Of a DNA stretch of 64,000 nt, positions 1-9,134 are shown in pieces. The DNA is from Ectopseudomonas khazarica. GTDB lineage: Bacteria; Pseudomonadota; Gammaproteobacteria; Pseudomonadales; Pseudomonadaceae. The notes beneath the pieces are model-generated. The model was not told the DNA's origin. It was given only the letters and a program-made list of their open reading frames with translations, and did no database searches. The DNA lies in assembly GCF_004521985.1 (NCBI RefSeq), contig NZ_SBHZ01000007.1, positions 62,001-126,000 of the forward strand. Direction: 5' to 3'. How positions within the stretch are numbered: the first letter of the stretch is position 1; each line of letters starts with the position of its first letter. The position numbers were made by a program, and so were the translations under genes.

Positions 1-219
1 GGCTTTCTCATCGGCCGCAGCTACTGGAGTTGCCTCGGCCACGAGCAGGCGGACGAGCTGGCGCTGTGCATCAGCCGCCAGGGCAGCAACCCGACGCACG
101 TCGCGCTGGCACGCGAGCTGGCGATGAACCCGGCGGCTGGACTGGATGACCTGCACTGGGACCTGGAGCTGGATCTGCCGGAAAAACCTGAATCGCTGGA
201 GGCATTCGACTGGTCATGA
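1..219 (+). CDS. C-terminus of a DUF1266-like protein (partial, 5' end outside window)
   Basis: Only the last 72 codons are present; the frame is open from base 1 and closes with TGA at 217-219. The stop overlaps the ATG of the next gene (ATGA), so the two are probably one operon with translational coupling. The stretch GFLIGRSYW followed by a Gly/His/acidic turn and a Trp-containing acidic tail resembles the end of DUF1266 proteins (E. coli YbeU/YbeR), a family found beside djlB/djlC/hscC in enterics. That context agrees with the J-domain gene and hscC downstream. The family call is inference from a short segment. Confidence 0.4.
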   Translation, partial: GFLIGRSYWSCLGHEQADELALCISRQGSNPTHVALARELAMNPAAGLDDLHWDLELDLPEKPESLEAFDWS

Positions 220-2888
220 GTTGCTGGGAACACCTCGGCATCGAGCCGACAGACGATCAGAACGCCATTCGCACGGCCTACCGCACACGCCTGCCCGAGG
301 TCCATCCGGAGCGCGACCCCGAAGGCTTCCAGGCGCTGCGCGGTGCCTACGAGGATGCCCTGCGCCACGCGCGCGGCGAAACGAACGAGGCCGGCGAGGC
401 GGCCGCACTGCCCAGCGCCAGCGAACAGGCCGTGCAGCAGTTCGTCGAGCTGCTGCAGGATGCCGGCCGGCGCTTTCGCCCCGAGGCCTGGCAGGACTAC
501 TGCCGGTCGCTGGACCAGCTGCCGCTGGACGTGCTGGAGAGCATCGACGGCTCGCTGCGTCACCTGCTGCTCAGCAACGGGCCGTTGTCGCACCGCTGCG
601 CGCAGCTGCTGACCGAGCGCATGGCCTGGGCCAACCGCCTGATGCAGCTGCCCTTCGAAGAAGCCGAGCCGCTCGACCAGTTGCTGCAGCGCATCGCCGA
701 ACCCGACCCGTTCGACCTCGCCACCCTCAGCGACTGGCCGAGCGTGGCGCAGGTGGAGAACCTCTGGTACGTGCGCACCCTCGAGCACCTGTTCCAGAAC
801 CGGCCGCTGCAGGAGTTCCGCGGCTGGAGTTCCCTGCACCTGTGCCTGCCGATGCCCGCCGACCCGGCCTACTACCCGCACCTGTACCGTCAGTGCACCC
901 TGGCCGGCGTGGCCCTCAGCGGTGCCCTGGAGCACTACCAGGCGCGTCACGCCGAGCAGCCGGACGATCTCGACATCCTCTACCTGCTGGCGCTGCAGAA
1001 GCAGCACCATGACCAGGATGCCCTCGACCTGTGGACGCGCCTGTGGCTGGAACGCGAGATGCCCGAAGCGGCCGCCTGGCTGCTGGCGTGGAGCGCCTAC
1101 CATGCGCCGGAGCACCTGCCTCTGCTGATCATGGCCTGCGACCGCAGCCAGCAGGATGTGGACCGACAGTACGCCCTGGACGACAACCGTCTGGGCGATG
1201 GCGAGCCGGCGCAGAGCCCGCAGACCCTGGCCCGCTGGCTGCGCGCGGCCGACACCGACCTGCCGGCCCTCGCACGCACCTTCGTCGCCTGGCAGCTGGG
1301 CGACAGCGAATGGCCGTTCCTCGCCGAACTGTTCAGCGCACTGGATACGCCGCTGACCCGCCTGTATCGCCAGGCCTGGCTGCTGCAGCGTGGCGAGGCG
1401 GCGGACATCGAGCCGCTGCTGAACCTGACGGTCGATGAACATCCGCTCGCTGCTGTCGTGCAGCAAGGCTTCGCCTACCTGGCCGGGCAACAGCTGCAAT
1501 GGCTGCGCGAATCGCCCGCCGTGCAGGCACTGCAACATGCGCTGGCCACGCCCGGCGCGGCCTTGCCCCAGGCCCTGGGCGACAACAGCGTCGCCCGCGC
1601 GCAGATGCTGAGCTGGCTTCGCCGCCTGCGCCACTATGCGCCCGACACCCTGCAACGCCTGCAGGACGTGCTCGCCCCGCTGGCGGACGGTCTGCATCCC
1701 TATTGCCTGAAGCTGCAACTGCGCCTGCTGCAAGCGGGACAGGCGTTGCCGCCGCTGCCCGCCGAGCCCGAGGCGCGCTGGCAGCTGCAGCGCCAGACCC
1801 TGCTGCTGATCGGCCTGCTGGAGCAGCCACTGCAGTGGCTGGGACGGCTGCGTGAGCGTGTCGGGCGCGTGCCCACTTCCGCCGAGCATCCGGCCCACGC
1901 CTTGCAGACGCAGTGGCTGGCGGCCGACGCCGCGCCTCAGCAGTGGCTGTTCGACCTCGACGAAGGCGATGCCTTGCAGGGACTGCTGGCGGCCGAACTG
2001 GTCAGCCCGAGCGTGCTGCTGGGCAGCCGCCGGCTGCCCTCGGTCGCCCGCATCGAAGCCGGCGCCCGGCACCACGGCCATGAGCTGGCGGGCGATCCCC
2101 TCGGCCAGATGATCCTCGACGCCCTGCTCTACCACGACCCGGACCTGCCGCGCGCGCTGCGCGACCAGGCCCTGCAGCGGCTGCACGGTTTCACCGGGCC
2201 CAGCACCTGGTTCGACGCGTTCCGCGAGGGCCTGGTCAAGGCACGTCCCGAGTCCCTGGCGCAGTCGATCTGCAAGGACAACGGACTGCCCTTCTCGACC
2301 ATGCAGACGATCTTCGAGTCGATGCGCACCCTGTACCAGACCAAGCCTGGCGTTCCCACCTCGGGTCAGCTGCGCTCGCTGCAGCAGGCCAAGGACAGCA
2401 CCATGACACCCATCGCGGTGCGCCTGGCGATCACCCTGCTGCTGTCACGCAGCGAACGCCTGCTGCCTCGGCATCAGCCCGACAGCCTGCGCGCGCAGTG
2501 GCAACCCTGGCGACTGGGCGGGCGCCTGAACCGGCTCAACTTCACCCTGCAGACCATCGCCCTGGCGGCGATCGCCGTGCCCCTGGCCGGCCTCGCCAGC
2601 AAGGCCGGCAACGGTCTGGCCCTGGCGACGCTGCTGGTCATCGGCCTGGCGCTGATCGGCTGCCAGTTGCGCCGCCTGCACGACATGAGCCGTGGCGCCG
2701 GCACCCTGGTGATGCTGCTGGCCGGCAGCTTCTTCATGCCCTACATAGCGCTGCTGCTGTTCTTCTGGCCGGGCGACCCGCTGCCCAACCGCTACGGCCC
2801 GCCCGGTGGCCGACGGGCCGACGCCGGGCAGGGCCTGCAGGCCCGCCTGCGCCAGCTCAACGGCTTCCGCGAGCCGCCGGCCGGCTAG
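216..2888 (+). CDS. Large J-domain protein with C-terminal DUF805-like membrane domain
   Basis: The 890-residue product starts with a J-domain (about residues 2-60: CWEHLGIEP, helix II AYRTRLPEV, then HPE at 30-32, and a helix III GFQALRGAYEDAL). The family's catalytic HPD tripeptide is HPE here. Residues of about 60-760 are Leu/Ala-rich helical sequence that I do not recognise. Residues of about 765-870 look like a DUF805 domain: GRLNRLNF, two or more membrane helices, RRLHDMS, and a closing FFWPGDPLPNRYGPPGG. The likely role is a membrane-tethered co-chaperone for the HscC-type Hsp70 encoded convergently; the two genes overlap by 4 bp at their 3' ends. A CTGGAGG site precedes the ATG, which overlaps the upstream stop. 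E. coli pairs HscC with DjlB/DjlC, which supports the partnership. Confidence 0.8.
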   Translation: MSCWEHLGIEPTDDQNAIRTAYRTRLPEVHPERDPEGFQALRGAYEDALRHARGETNEAGEAAALPSASEQAVQQFVELLQDAGRRFRPEAWQDYCRSLDQLPLDVLESIDGSLRHLLLSNGPLSHRCAQLLTERMAWANRLMQLPFEEAEPLDQLLQRIAEPDPFDLATLSDWPSVAQVENLWYVRTLEHLFQNRPLQEFRGWSSLHLCLPMPADPAYYPHLYRQCTLAGVALSGALEHYQARHAEQPDDLDILYLLALQKQHHDQDALDLWTRLWLEREMPEAAAWLLAWSAYHAPEHLPLLIMACDRSQQDVDRQYALDDNRLGDGEPAQSPQTLARWLRAADTDLPALARTFVAWQLGDSEWPFLAELFSALDTPLTRLYRQAWLLQRGEAADIEPLLNLTVDEHPLAAVVQQGFAYLAGQQLQWLRESPAVQALQHALATPGAALPQALGDNSVARAQMLSWLRRLRHYAPDTLQRLQDVLAPLADGLHPYCLKLQLRLLQAGQALPPLPAEPEARWQLQRQTLLLIGLLEQPLQWLGRLRERVGRVPTSAEHPAHALQTQWLAADAAPQQWLFDLDEGDALQGLLAAELVSPSVLLGSRRLPSVARIEAGARHHGHELAGDPLGQMILDALLYHDPDLPRALRDQALQRLHGFTGPSTWFDAFREGLVKARPESLAQSICKDNGLPFSTMQTIFESMRTLYQTKPGVPTSGQLRSLQQAKDSTMTPIAVRLAITLLLSRSERLLPRHQPDSLRAQWQPWRLGGRLNRLNFTLQTIALAAIAVPLAGLASKAGNGLALATLLVIGLALIGCQLRRLHDMSRGAGTLVMLLAGSFFMPYIALLLFFWPGDPLPNRYGPPGGRRADAGQGLQARLRQLNGFREPPAG

Positions 2889-4564
2889 AAGCGCAGCGCC
2901 TGCAGCTGTTGCTCCAGGCGCTGCCGCGCGGCGGTGATCGGCTGCTCCTGCTGGGTGCCGAGCACGCTCTGGAACTCGTCCAGCCACTGGCCGATCTGCT
3001 CGCGCTCGGCCCCCAGGGTCTGCATCCAGGCGCGTTCCAGGCGTGCCAGCAGCGTGCGGTTGGGCAAGGTATCGCGCGGGTGGATCTTCAACCCGGCCAG
3101 GCGCGCCTGGCTGGTGGCCCGTGCCTCGGCACTCAGGCCGGTGGGGCTGCGGTCGATCACATGGCCGTGGCGCTGGCCGTTCTCCAGGGTCACGTCCACT
3201 TCCAGCAGGCCGTTGATGTCGTAGCTGAAGCGCACATCCAGTGCCTGCACCTGCCCGGTCTGGATCAGCTTCACCTCGAAGGCATCGACGAAGATGTTGT
3301 CGCGCACCCAGGGGCGCTCGCCCTGGTAGACCTCGATGCGGATGTACTCCTGCTGCGCGTGGGTGGTGTAGTAGCGCTGCACCCGCGAGGTCGGGATCAC
3401 CGTGTTGCGCTCGATGATCGGCGAGAAGGCGCCGGGCTGCTCGTCGCTGCGGCGCGAGGCGATCCCCAGGGTATAGGGGCAGACATCGGTGAGGATGACT
3501 TCCTCGATGGCATGGTCGCGCGCCTTGCAGGCGGCCTGGGCGGCGGCGCCGAGGGCGACGATGGTGTCCGGGTCGAGGTGCCGGTAGGGCAGACGGCCGA
3601 ACAGGGTCGCCACCAGTTGCTGCACCGCACTCATCCGCGTGGCGCCGCCGACCAGCACCAGGCTGTCGAGGTCGCGCGGATTGAGCCGCGCATCACGCAG
3701 GGCCTGCTCGATGGGCTGGCGCAGACGGGTCAGCAGCGGCGTCCAGATCTGCTGCGCCCGCGCCTCGTCCAGCTGCCACTGGCGGCCCATCCAGTCCAGC
3801 GTCTGCGGACCGTCGGCGAGGCGCCGCTTGAGTTGCTCCAGGGCATCTTCCAAGCTCGCCAGCGCCTGGCTGTCCAGCGCGCTGCGCGCCAGTTGCCAAT
3901 CGTCCAGGCAGGCCCCGAGCAGGGCTTCGGTGAAATCTTCACCCCCCAGGAAGTTGTCGCCGGTGGAGGCATGCACCTCGATCAGCGGCAGCGCGTATTC
4001 GAGCACGGTGACGTCGAAGGTGCCACCGCCCAGGTCGAAGATCAGGGTGCGTTCGAACTGCTGCTCGTGCAGGCCGTAGGCCATCGCCGCGGCGGTCGGC
4101 TCGTTGATCAGGCGCTCGACGCGCAGCCCGGCCAGCTCCGCCGCGAACACCGTGCGCTTGCGCTGTTCATCGCTGAAATAGGCTGGCACCGAAATCACCG
4201 CCGTGCTCACCGGCATGCCGAGGTGCGCCTCGGCATCGGCCTTGAGCGAGCCGAGCACCAGCGCCGAGAGTTCTTCCGGGGTGAACTGGCGGTCGCCCAG
4301 CGTGAAACGCTTGTCGCTGCCCATGTAGCGCTTGAACGCCGCCACGCTGCGCAGTGGATGAGTGGTCAGCCGGGCACGGGCAGCGCTGCCGACGAGGATG
4401 CTGCCATCTTCGTCCAGGCTCACCGCCGACGGCGTGAGGACCTCGCCGAGGGCATTGGGAATGAGCTCCGCACGCCCCTCGCGCCAAACCGCGATGAGGC
4501 TGTTGGTGGTGCCCAGGTCGATGCCCAGCAGGGGGCTTTCCATGGCGTGGGTACCGGTAGACAT
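2885..4564 (-). CDS. hscC: Hsp70-family chaperone HscC
   Basis: DnaK-type ATPase of about 559 residues, close to E. coli HscC (556) and shorter than DnaK because the C-terminal lid is reduced. Visible Hsp70 signatures are GIDLGTTNS near the N-terminus, the phosphate-binding IFDLGGGTFDV, and the adenosine-side VGGATRMSAVQ. The beta-sandwich substrate domain follows (VQRYYTTHAQQ, LPNRTLLARLE). I chose the ATG at 4564: an AAGGAG site lies 11 bases upstream, whereas the in-frame GTG at 4573 is only 2 bases from it. It acts in the cytoplasm with a J-domain partner, probably the convergent neighbour. HscC is a specialised Hsp70; the client is not visible from sequence. Confidence 0.9.
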   Translation of the reverse strand: MSTGTHAMESPLLGIDLGTTNSLIAVWREGRAELIPNALGEVLTPSAVSLDEDGSILVGSAARARLTTHPLRSVAAFKRYMGSDKRFTLGDRQFTPEELSALVLGSLKADAEAHLGMPVSTAVISVPAYFSDEQRKRTVFAAELAGLRVERLINEPTAAAMAYGLHEQQFERTLIFDLGGGTFDVTVLEYALPLIEVHASTGDNFLGGEDFTEALLGACLDDWQLARSALDSQALASLEDALEQLKRRLADGPQTLDWMGRQWQLDEARAQQIWTPLLTRLRQPIEQALRDARLNPRDLDSLVLVGGATRMSAVQQLVATLFGRLPYRHLDPDTIVALGAAAQAACKARDHAIEEVILTDVCPYTLGIASRRSDEQPGAFSPIIERNTVIPTSRVQRYYTTHAQQEYIRIEVYQGERPWVRDNIFVDAFEVKLIQTGQVQALDVRFSYDINGLLEVDVTLENGQRHGHVIDRSPTGLSAEARATSQARLAGLKIHPRDTLPNRTLLARLERAWMQTLGAEREQIGQWLDEFQSVLGTQQEQPITAARQRLEQQLQALRF

Positions 4565-4647
4565 CGGCGTCACGACTCCTTCAGATCCATTGAGAGGCGC
4601 AGTCTACTCCGCGCGCAGGCCTCGGCAAACCGCCTGGTCGACACGGT

Positions 4648-4676
4648 TTGCCCTCCCCTGTCCGGCCCCCTAGAAT
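4648..4676 (+). promoter_or_regulatory. Candidate sigma-70 promoter of uvrD
   Basis: TTGCCC (4648-4653) and TAGAAT (4671-4676) are separated by 17 bp. The -10 ends only 6 bp before the uvrD ATG, so the predicted transcript would start at or next to the start codon. No Shine-Dalgarno-like purine run is present, and I saw no LexA-type CTG-N10-CAG box in the intergenic region. Confidence 0.45.
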
Positions 4677-4682
4677 GCCGCG

Positions 4683-6866
4683 ATGCAAAACGACCCCGAA
4701 CTCCTCCTCGCTTCGCTCAACGACGCCCAGGTCCAGGCCGTGGCTGCCCCGCTCGGCCGCCAACTGGTACTGGCCGGTGCCGGCTCCGGGAAAACCCGTG
4801 TGCTGGTGCACCGCATCGCCTTCCTGATTCAGGCCATGGGTGCTTCGCCTCATTCGATCCTGTCGGTGACCTTCACCAACAAGGCCGCCGCCGAGATGCG
4901 CCAGCGCATCGAGGACATGCTCGGGCACAGCCCGGCCGGCATGTGGGTCGGCACCTTCCACGGCCTGGCCCACCGCCTGTTGCGCGCGCACTGGCAGGAA
5001 GCCGGCCTGGCCGAGAACTTCCAGATTCTCGACTCCGACGATCAGCAACGCCTGATCAAGCGGGTGATCCGCGACCTCGGCCTGGACGAACAGCGCTGGC
5101 CGGCCAAGCAGGCGCAGTGGTTCATCAATGGCCAGAAGGACGAGGGCTTGCGCCCGGCGCACATCCAGGCGGGCGGCGACCTGTTCCTCGCCACCATGCG
5201 CGGCATCTACGAAGCCTACGAGGCGGCCTGTGCCCGCACCGGGGTGATCGACTTCGCCGAGCTGCTGCTGCGCGCGCTCGACCTCTGGCGCGACAAGCCG
5301 GGCCTGCTCGAACACTACCAGCGGCGCTTCCGCCATATCCTGGTCGACGAGTTCCAGGACACCAACGCCGTGCAGTACGCCTGGCTGCGTTTCCTCGCCA
5401 AGGGCGGCGACAGCCTGATGGTGGTCGGCGACGACGACCAGTCGATCTACGGCTGGCGCGGCGCGAAGATCGAGAACATCCAGCAGTTCTCCAGCGATTT
5501 CCCCGACACCCAGCTGATCCGCCTGGAGCAGAACTACCGCTCCACGGCCGGCATCCTCAAGGCCGCCAACGCCCTGATCGCCAACAACAACGGGCGCCTG
5601 GGCAAGGAGCTGTGGACCGACGGCAGCGACGGCGAGCCCCTGGCGCTGTACGCCGCGTTCAACGAGCACGACGAAGCCCGCTACGTGGTGGAGAGCATCG
5701 AGGACGCCCTGCGCAAGGACGGCCTCAAGCGCAGCGAGATCGCCATCCTCTATCGCTCCAACGCCCAGTCGCGGGTGCTGGAAGAGGCGCTGCTGCGCGA
5801 GAAGATCCCCTACCGCATCTACGGCGGCCAGCGCTTCTTCGAGCGCGCCGAGATCAAGAACGCCATGGCCTACCTGCGCCTGCTCGACGGCCGCGGCAAC
5901 GATGCCGCGCTGGACCGCATCATCAACGTGCCGGCGCGCGGTATCGGCGAGAAGAGCATCGAGACCATTCGCGAATACGCCCGCGCGCATGACGTGCACA
6001 TGTGGCAAGCGATCCGCCTGATGCTCGCCAACAAGGCCCTGCCGGGCCGCGCTTCGAGCGCCCTGAGCGGCTTCATCGAGCTGATCGAAGGCCTGGCGGA
6101 GAAGGTCCTGGCGATGCCCCTGCACCAGATGACCCAGGTGGTCATCGAGCAGAGCGGCCTGCTCGCCTACCACGAAGCGGAAAAAGGCGAGAAAGGCCAG
6201 GCCCGCGTGGAGAACCTCGAGGAACTGGTCAGCGCGGCACGCACCTTCGAGAATGACGAAGACGACGAGCTGACCCCGCTGCAGGCCTTCCTCACCCACG
6301 CCTCGCTGGAGGCCGGGGACACCCAGGCCGCCGAGAACGAGGACAGCATCCAACTGATGACCCTGCACAGCGCCAAGGGCCTGGAATTCCCGCTGGTGTT
6401 CCTGGTGGGCATGGAAGAGGGTCTGTTCCCGCACAAGATGAGCCTGGAAGAACCGGGCCGACTGGAAGAAGAGCGCCGCCTGGCTTATGTCGGCATTACC
6501 CGTGCCATGCAGAAGCTGGTGATCAGCTACGCCGAAACCCGGCGTCTCTACGGTAGCGAGACCTACAACAAGGTATCGCGCTTCGTCCGCGAAATACCCG
6601 CACCACTGATTCAGGAAGTCCGCCTGAACAACAGCGTCAGCCGCCCGGTGAACACCAGTTCCATGGGTGGCAGCAGCCTGTTCGCCGGCAGCGCCGTACC
6701 GCAGACGCCCTTCAACCTGGGGCAACGCGTGCGGCACAGCCTGTTCGGCGAGGGCACCATCCTCAATTTCGAGGGTGCCGGCGCACAGGCGCGGGTACAG
6801 GTGAATTTCGAAAACGAAGGCAGCAAGTGGCTGATGCTGGCCTATGCCAAGCTGGAAGCCTGTTAG
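4683..6866 (+). CDS. uvrD: DNA helicase II UvrD
   Basis: A 727-residue SF1A 3'-5' DNA helicase used in nucleotide excision and mismatch repair. Motifs in order: Walker A GAGSGKT (about 32-38), TFTNKAAAEM (Ia), VDEFQDTN (II), GDDDQSIYGWRGA (III region), QNYRS (IV), TLHSAKGLEFP (V) and YVGITRAM (VI). The C-terminus has the Tudor-like GQRVRHSLFGEG module that contacts RNA polymerase in UvrD/PcrA proteins. Length matches Pseudomonas UvrD. The start has no ribosome binding site, but a -10 element sits right in front of it. It is monocistronic in appearance; the next gene has its own RBS 27 bp downstream. Confidence 0.97.
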   Translation: MQNDPELLLASLNDAQVQAVAAPLGRQLVLAGAGSGKTRVLVHRIAFLIQAMGASPHSILSVTFTNKAAAEMRQRIEDMLGHSPAGMWVGTFHGLAHRLLRAHWQEAGLAENFQILDSDDQQRLIKRVIRDLGLDEQRWPAKQAQWFINGQKDEGLRPAHIQAGGDLFLATMRGIYEAYEAACARTGVIDFAELLLRALDLWRDKPGLLEHYQRRFRHILVDEFQDTNAVQYAWLRFLAKGGDSLMVVGDDDQSIYGWRGAKIENIQQFSSDFPDTQLIRLEQNYRSTAGILKAANALIANNNGRLGKELWTDGSDGEPLALYAAFNEHDEARYVVESIEDALRKDGLKRSEIAILYRSNAQSRVLEEALLREKIPYRIYGGQRFFERAEIKNAMAYLRLLDGRGNDAALDRIINVPARGIGEKSIETIREYARAHDVHMWQAIRLMLANKALPGRASSALSGFIELIEGLAEKVLAMPLHQMTQVVIEQSGLLAYHEAEKGEKGQARVENLEELVSAARTFENDEDDELTPLQAFLTHASLEAGDTQAAENEDSIQLMTLHSAKGLEFPLVFLVGMEEGLFPHKMSLEEPGRLEEERRLAYVGITRAMQKLVISYAETRRLYGSETYNKVSRFVREIPAPLIQEVRLNNSVSRPVNTSSMGGSSLFAGSAVPQTPFNLGQRVRHSLFGEGTILNFEGAGAQARVQVNFENEGSKWLMLAYAKLEAC

Positions 6867-6892
6867 AACCTACCGTATCTGGAGAACCATCG

Positions 6893-7999
6893 ATGAATCG
6901 CCGCAACCTGTTCGGCGCCGCCCTGGCCCTGATGGCCACCTTCGGCCTGCTCGGCTGCAAGGAAGACAAGGCTGGCAGCGAGCAAACCGCAGCCGCAGCC
7001 GCAGCCGCGCCCGCACAGACCATCCACTGGAAGATGGTCACCTCCTGGCCGAAGAACTTCCCCGGCCTCGGCACCGCAGCCGAGCGCCTGGCCGAGCGCA
7101 TCAACGCCATGAGCGCCGGGCGCCTGACCGTCAAGGTCTACGCCGCCGGTGAGCTGGTGCCCGCCCTGGAAGTGTTCGACGCCGTTTCCCGCGGCACCGC
7201 CGAGATGGGCCACGGCACCCCGTACTACTGGAAAGGCAAGGTACCGGCCGCGCAGTTCTTCAGCAGCGTGCCGTTCGGCCTGTCCACCCTGGAAATGAAC
7301 GCCTGGCTCAGCCACGGCGGCGGCCAGGCACTGTGGGACGAGACCTACGCGCCGTTCGGCGTGAAGCCGCTGTCCGCTGGCAACACCACCATGCAGATGG
7401 CCGGCTGGTTCAACAAGGAGATCAACAGCCTGGATGACATCAAGGGCCTGAAGATCCGCATGCCGGGCCTCGGCGGCGAAGTCTGGAGCAAGCTCGGCGC
7501 GATCACCGTCAACCTGCCCGGCGGCGAGATCTTCACCTCCCTGCAGACCGGCGCCATCGACGCCACCGACTGGGTCGGCCCCTACAACGACCTGGCCTTC
7601 GGCCTGCACAAGGCCGCCAAGTACTACTACTACCCGGGCTGGCAGGAGCCCCAGGCGGTGGTCGAGTCGATGGTCAACCAGAAGGCCTTCGACGCCCTGC
7701 CGGCCGACCTGCAGGCCATCGTCGTCGAGGCGGCACGCGCGGCCACCCTGGACATGATGGACGACTACGTGTTCAACAACGCCAAGGCGCTGGGCAGCCT
7801 CAAGGCCGAAGGCGTGCAGCTCAAGCGCCTGCCGGACGACGTGCTGCAGGCCATGCGCGAACAGTCCGCAGCCGTACTCGAGCAACTGGCGGCGGCGAGC
7901 GACCTCAACGGCCGCATCTGGGCCTCGCAGAAAGCCTTCCTCGAAGAGGCCAGCGCCATGCAGGCACTGACCGAGAAAGAGCTGTACAACTGGCGCTGA
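6893..7999 (+). CDS. TRAP transporter substrate-binding lipoprotein, DctP/TakP-like (first copy)
   Basis: A 368-residue periplasmic binding protein of the DctP family. The N-terminus is a lipoprotein signal (hydrophobic run ending LLGC, lipidated Cys at about 21) followed by an Ala-rich linker. The mature domain has the TRAP-binding core (SWPKNFPG, AAGELVPALEVFDAV, LKIRMPG, LQTGAIDATDWVGPYND, YYYYPGWQEP); the last two resemble TakP, which binds 2-oxo acids. The ATG at 6893 has GGAGAA 7 bases upstream; a longer in-frame reading starting inside uvrD lacks this and would bury the signal peptide. No DctQ or DctM membrane gene is nearby. A close paralogue follows directly after a terminator. Confidence 0.92.
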   Translation: MNRRNLFGAALALMATFGLLGCKEDKAGSEQTAAAAAAAPAQTIHWKMVTSWPKNFPGLGTAAERLAERINAMSAGRLTVKVYAAGELVPALEVFDAVSRGTAEMGHGTPYYWKGKVPAAQFFSSVPFGLSTLEMNAWLSHGGGQALWDETYAPFGVKPLSAGNTTMQMAGWFNKEINSLDDIKGLKIRMPGLGGEVWSKLGAITVNLPGGEIFTSLQTGAIDATDWVGPYNDLAFGLHKAAKYYYYPGWQEPQAVVESMVNQKAFDALPADLQAIVVEAARAATLDMMDDYVFNNAKALGSLKAEGVQLKRLPDDVLQAMREQSAAVLEQLAAASDLNGRIWASQKAFLEEASAMQALTEKELYNWR

Positions 8000-8008
8000 G
8001 CCAATCGA

Positions 8009-8035
8009 ACGGGGCCACTGAAGGCCCCGTTTTTC
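8009..8035 (+). terminator. Rho-independent terminator after the first TRAP lipoprotein
   Basis: Perfect 8-bp stem ACGGGGCC / GGCCCCGT with a 6-base loop, followed by a run of Ts. It separates the two paralogous binding-protein genes, so the second needs read-through or its own promoter. Confidence 0.85.
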
Positions 8036-8051
8036 TTAGGGATGACTGTCC

Positions 8052-9134
8052 ATGCGTCTTCGCTCTCTGCTTCTCCTGCCCCTGCTCGCCCTCGGCCTGA
8101 CCGGCTGCAAGGACGATTCCGCCCCTGCCGACGCAGCCCGTGCGCCTGCGCAAAGCTTCCACTGGAAGATGGTCACCACCTGGCCGAAGAACGCCCCGGG
8201 CACCGGCGTCGCCGCCGAGCGTCTGGCCGAGCGGATCAACGCCATGAGCGCCGGGCGCCTGACCATCAAGGTCTACGCCGCTGGCGAGCTGGTGCCGGCG
8301 CTGGAAGTGTTCGATGCCGTCTCCCGTGGCACCGCCGAGCTCGGCCACGGTACGCCCTACTACTGGAAGGGCAAGGTGCCGGCCGCACAGTTCTTCGGCG
8401 CCGTTCCCTTCGGCCTGTCCACCCTGGAAATGAACGCCTGGCTCAGTCATGGTGGCGGCCAGGCGCTGTGGGACGAAGCCTACGCGCCCTTCGGCCTCAA
8501 GCCGCTGACGGCGGGCAACAGCACCATGCAGATGGGCGGCTGGTTCAACAAGGAAATCAACGGCCTGGCCGACATCAAGGGCCTGAAGATCCGCATGCCG
8601 GGCATCGGCGGCGAGGTCTGGAGTCGCCTCGGCGCCACCACCGTGGTGCTGCCGGGCGGCGAGATCTTCACCGCCCTGCAGACCGGCGCCATCGATGCCA
8701 CCGACTGGGTCAGCCCCTACAACGACCTCGCCTTCGGCCTGCAGAAAGCCGCCAGGTACTACTACTACCCCGGCTGGCAGGAACCGCAGTCGGTGCTGGA
8801 GCTGCTGATCAACCAGAAGGCCTTCGACAGCCTGCCGCCCGACCTGCAGGCGATCGTCACCGAGGCGGCCCGCGCCTCGACCCTGGACATGATGGACGAC
8901 TACGTGTTCAACAACGCCCTGGCGCTGGACGAGCTGAAGAAAAGCGGCACGCTGCTCAAGCGCTTCCCCGACGAGGTGCTGCTGGCCATGCAGCAGGAAA
9001 CCGAACAGGTACTCGGTGAACTGGCCGCGCAGAGCGAACTGAACGGCCGCATCTGGGCCTCGATGCAGGCCTTCCAGGCGCTGGCGACCTCGATGCAGGC
9101 GCTGTCGGAGAAGGAACTCTACGACTGGCGCTGA
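8052..9134 (+). CDS. TRAP transporter substrate-binding lipoprotein, DctP/TakP-like (second copy)
   Basis: A 360-residue paralogue of the preceding gene; nearly all of the mature domain aligns without gaps by eye. It has its own lipoprotein signal (LALGLTGCKDD, lipobox LTGC). Conserved ligand-domain blocks are repeated (TTWPKNAPG, AAGELVPALEVFDAV, LQTGAIDATDWVSPYND, YYYYPGWQEP). Divergence is concentrated in the signal, the linker and the C-terminal helix region, as expected of an old tandem duplication. AGGGA lies 9-10 bases upstream of the ATG. The ligand is probably a 2-oxo acid or related carboxylate, by family resemblance only. Without a linked QM permease it may serve a distant transporter or act as a sensor partner. 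Confidence 0.92.
   Translation: MRLRSLLLLPLLALGLTGCKDDSAPADAARAPAQSFHWKMVTTWPKNAPGTGVAAERLAERINAMSAGRLTIKVYAAGELVPALEVFDAVSRGTAELGHGTPYYWKGKVPAAQFFGAVPFGLSTLEMNAWLSHGGGQALWDEAYAPFGLKPLTAGNSTMQMGGWFNKEINGLADIKGLKIRMPGIGGEVWSRLGATTVVLPGGEIFTALQTGAIDATDWVSPYNDLAFGLQKAARYYYYPGWQEPQSVLELLINQKAFDSLPPDLQAIVTEAARASTLDMMDDYVFNNALALDELKKSGTLLKRFPDEVLLAMQQETEQVLGELAAQSELNGRIWASMQAFQALATSMQALSEKELYDWR

Noticed and set aside
21..2186. Long minus-strand frame opposite the J-domain gene
   Set aside because: Low-complexity Gln/Gly/Val/Leu translation typical of antisense to GC-rich coding DNA; the plus frame has J and DUF805 domains.
4600..4682. LexA (SOS) box upstream of uvrD
   Set aside because: No CTG-N10-CAG palindrome is present in the intergenic region.
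2498..5992. Very long open frame (1164 codons, +) spanning the J-domain end, hscC antisense and uvrD
   Set aside because: It is a high-GC shadow: it runs through three genes with clear family signatures in other frames, and its own translation is Arg/Pro/Gln-rich without motifs.
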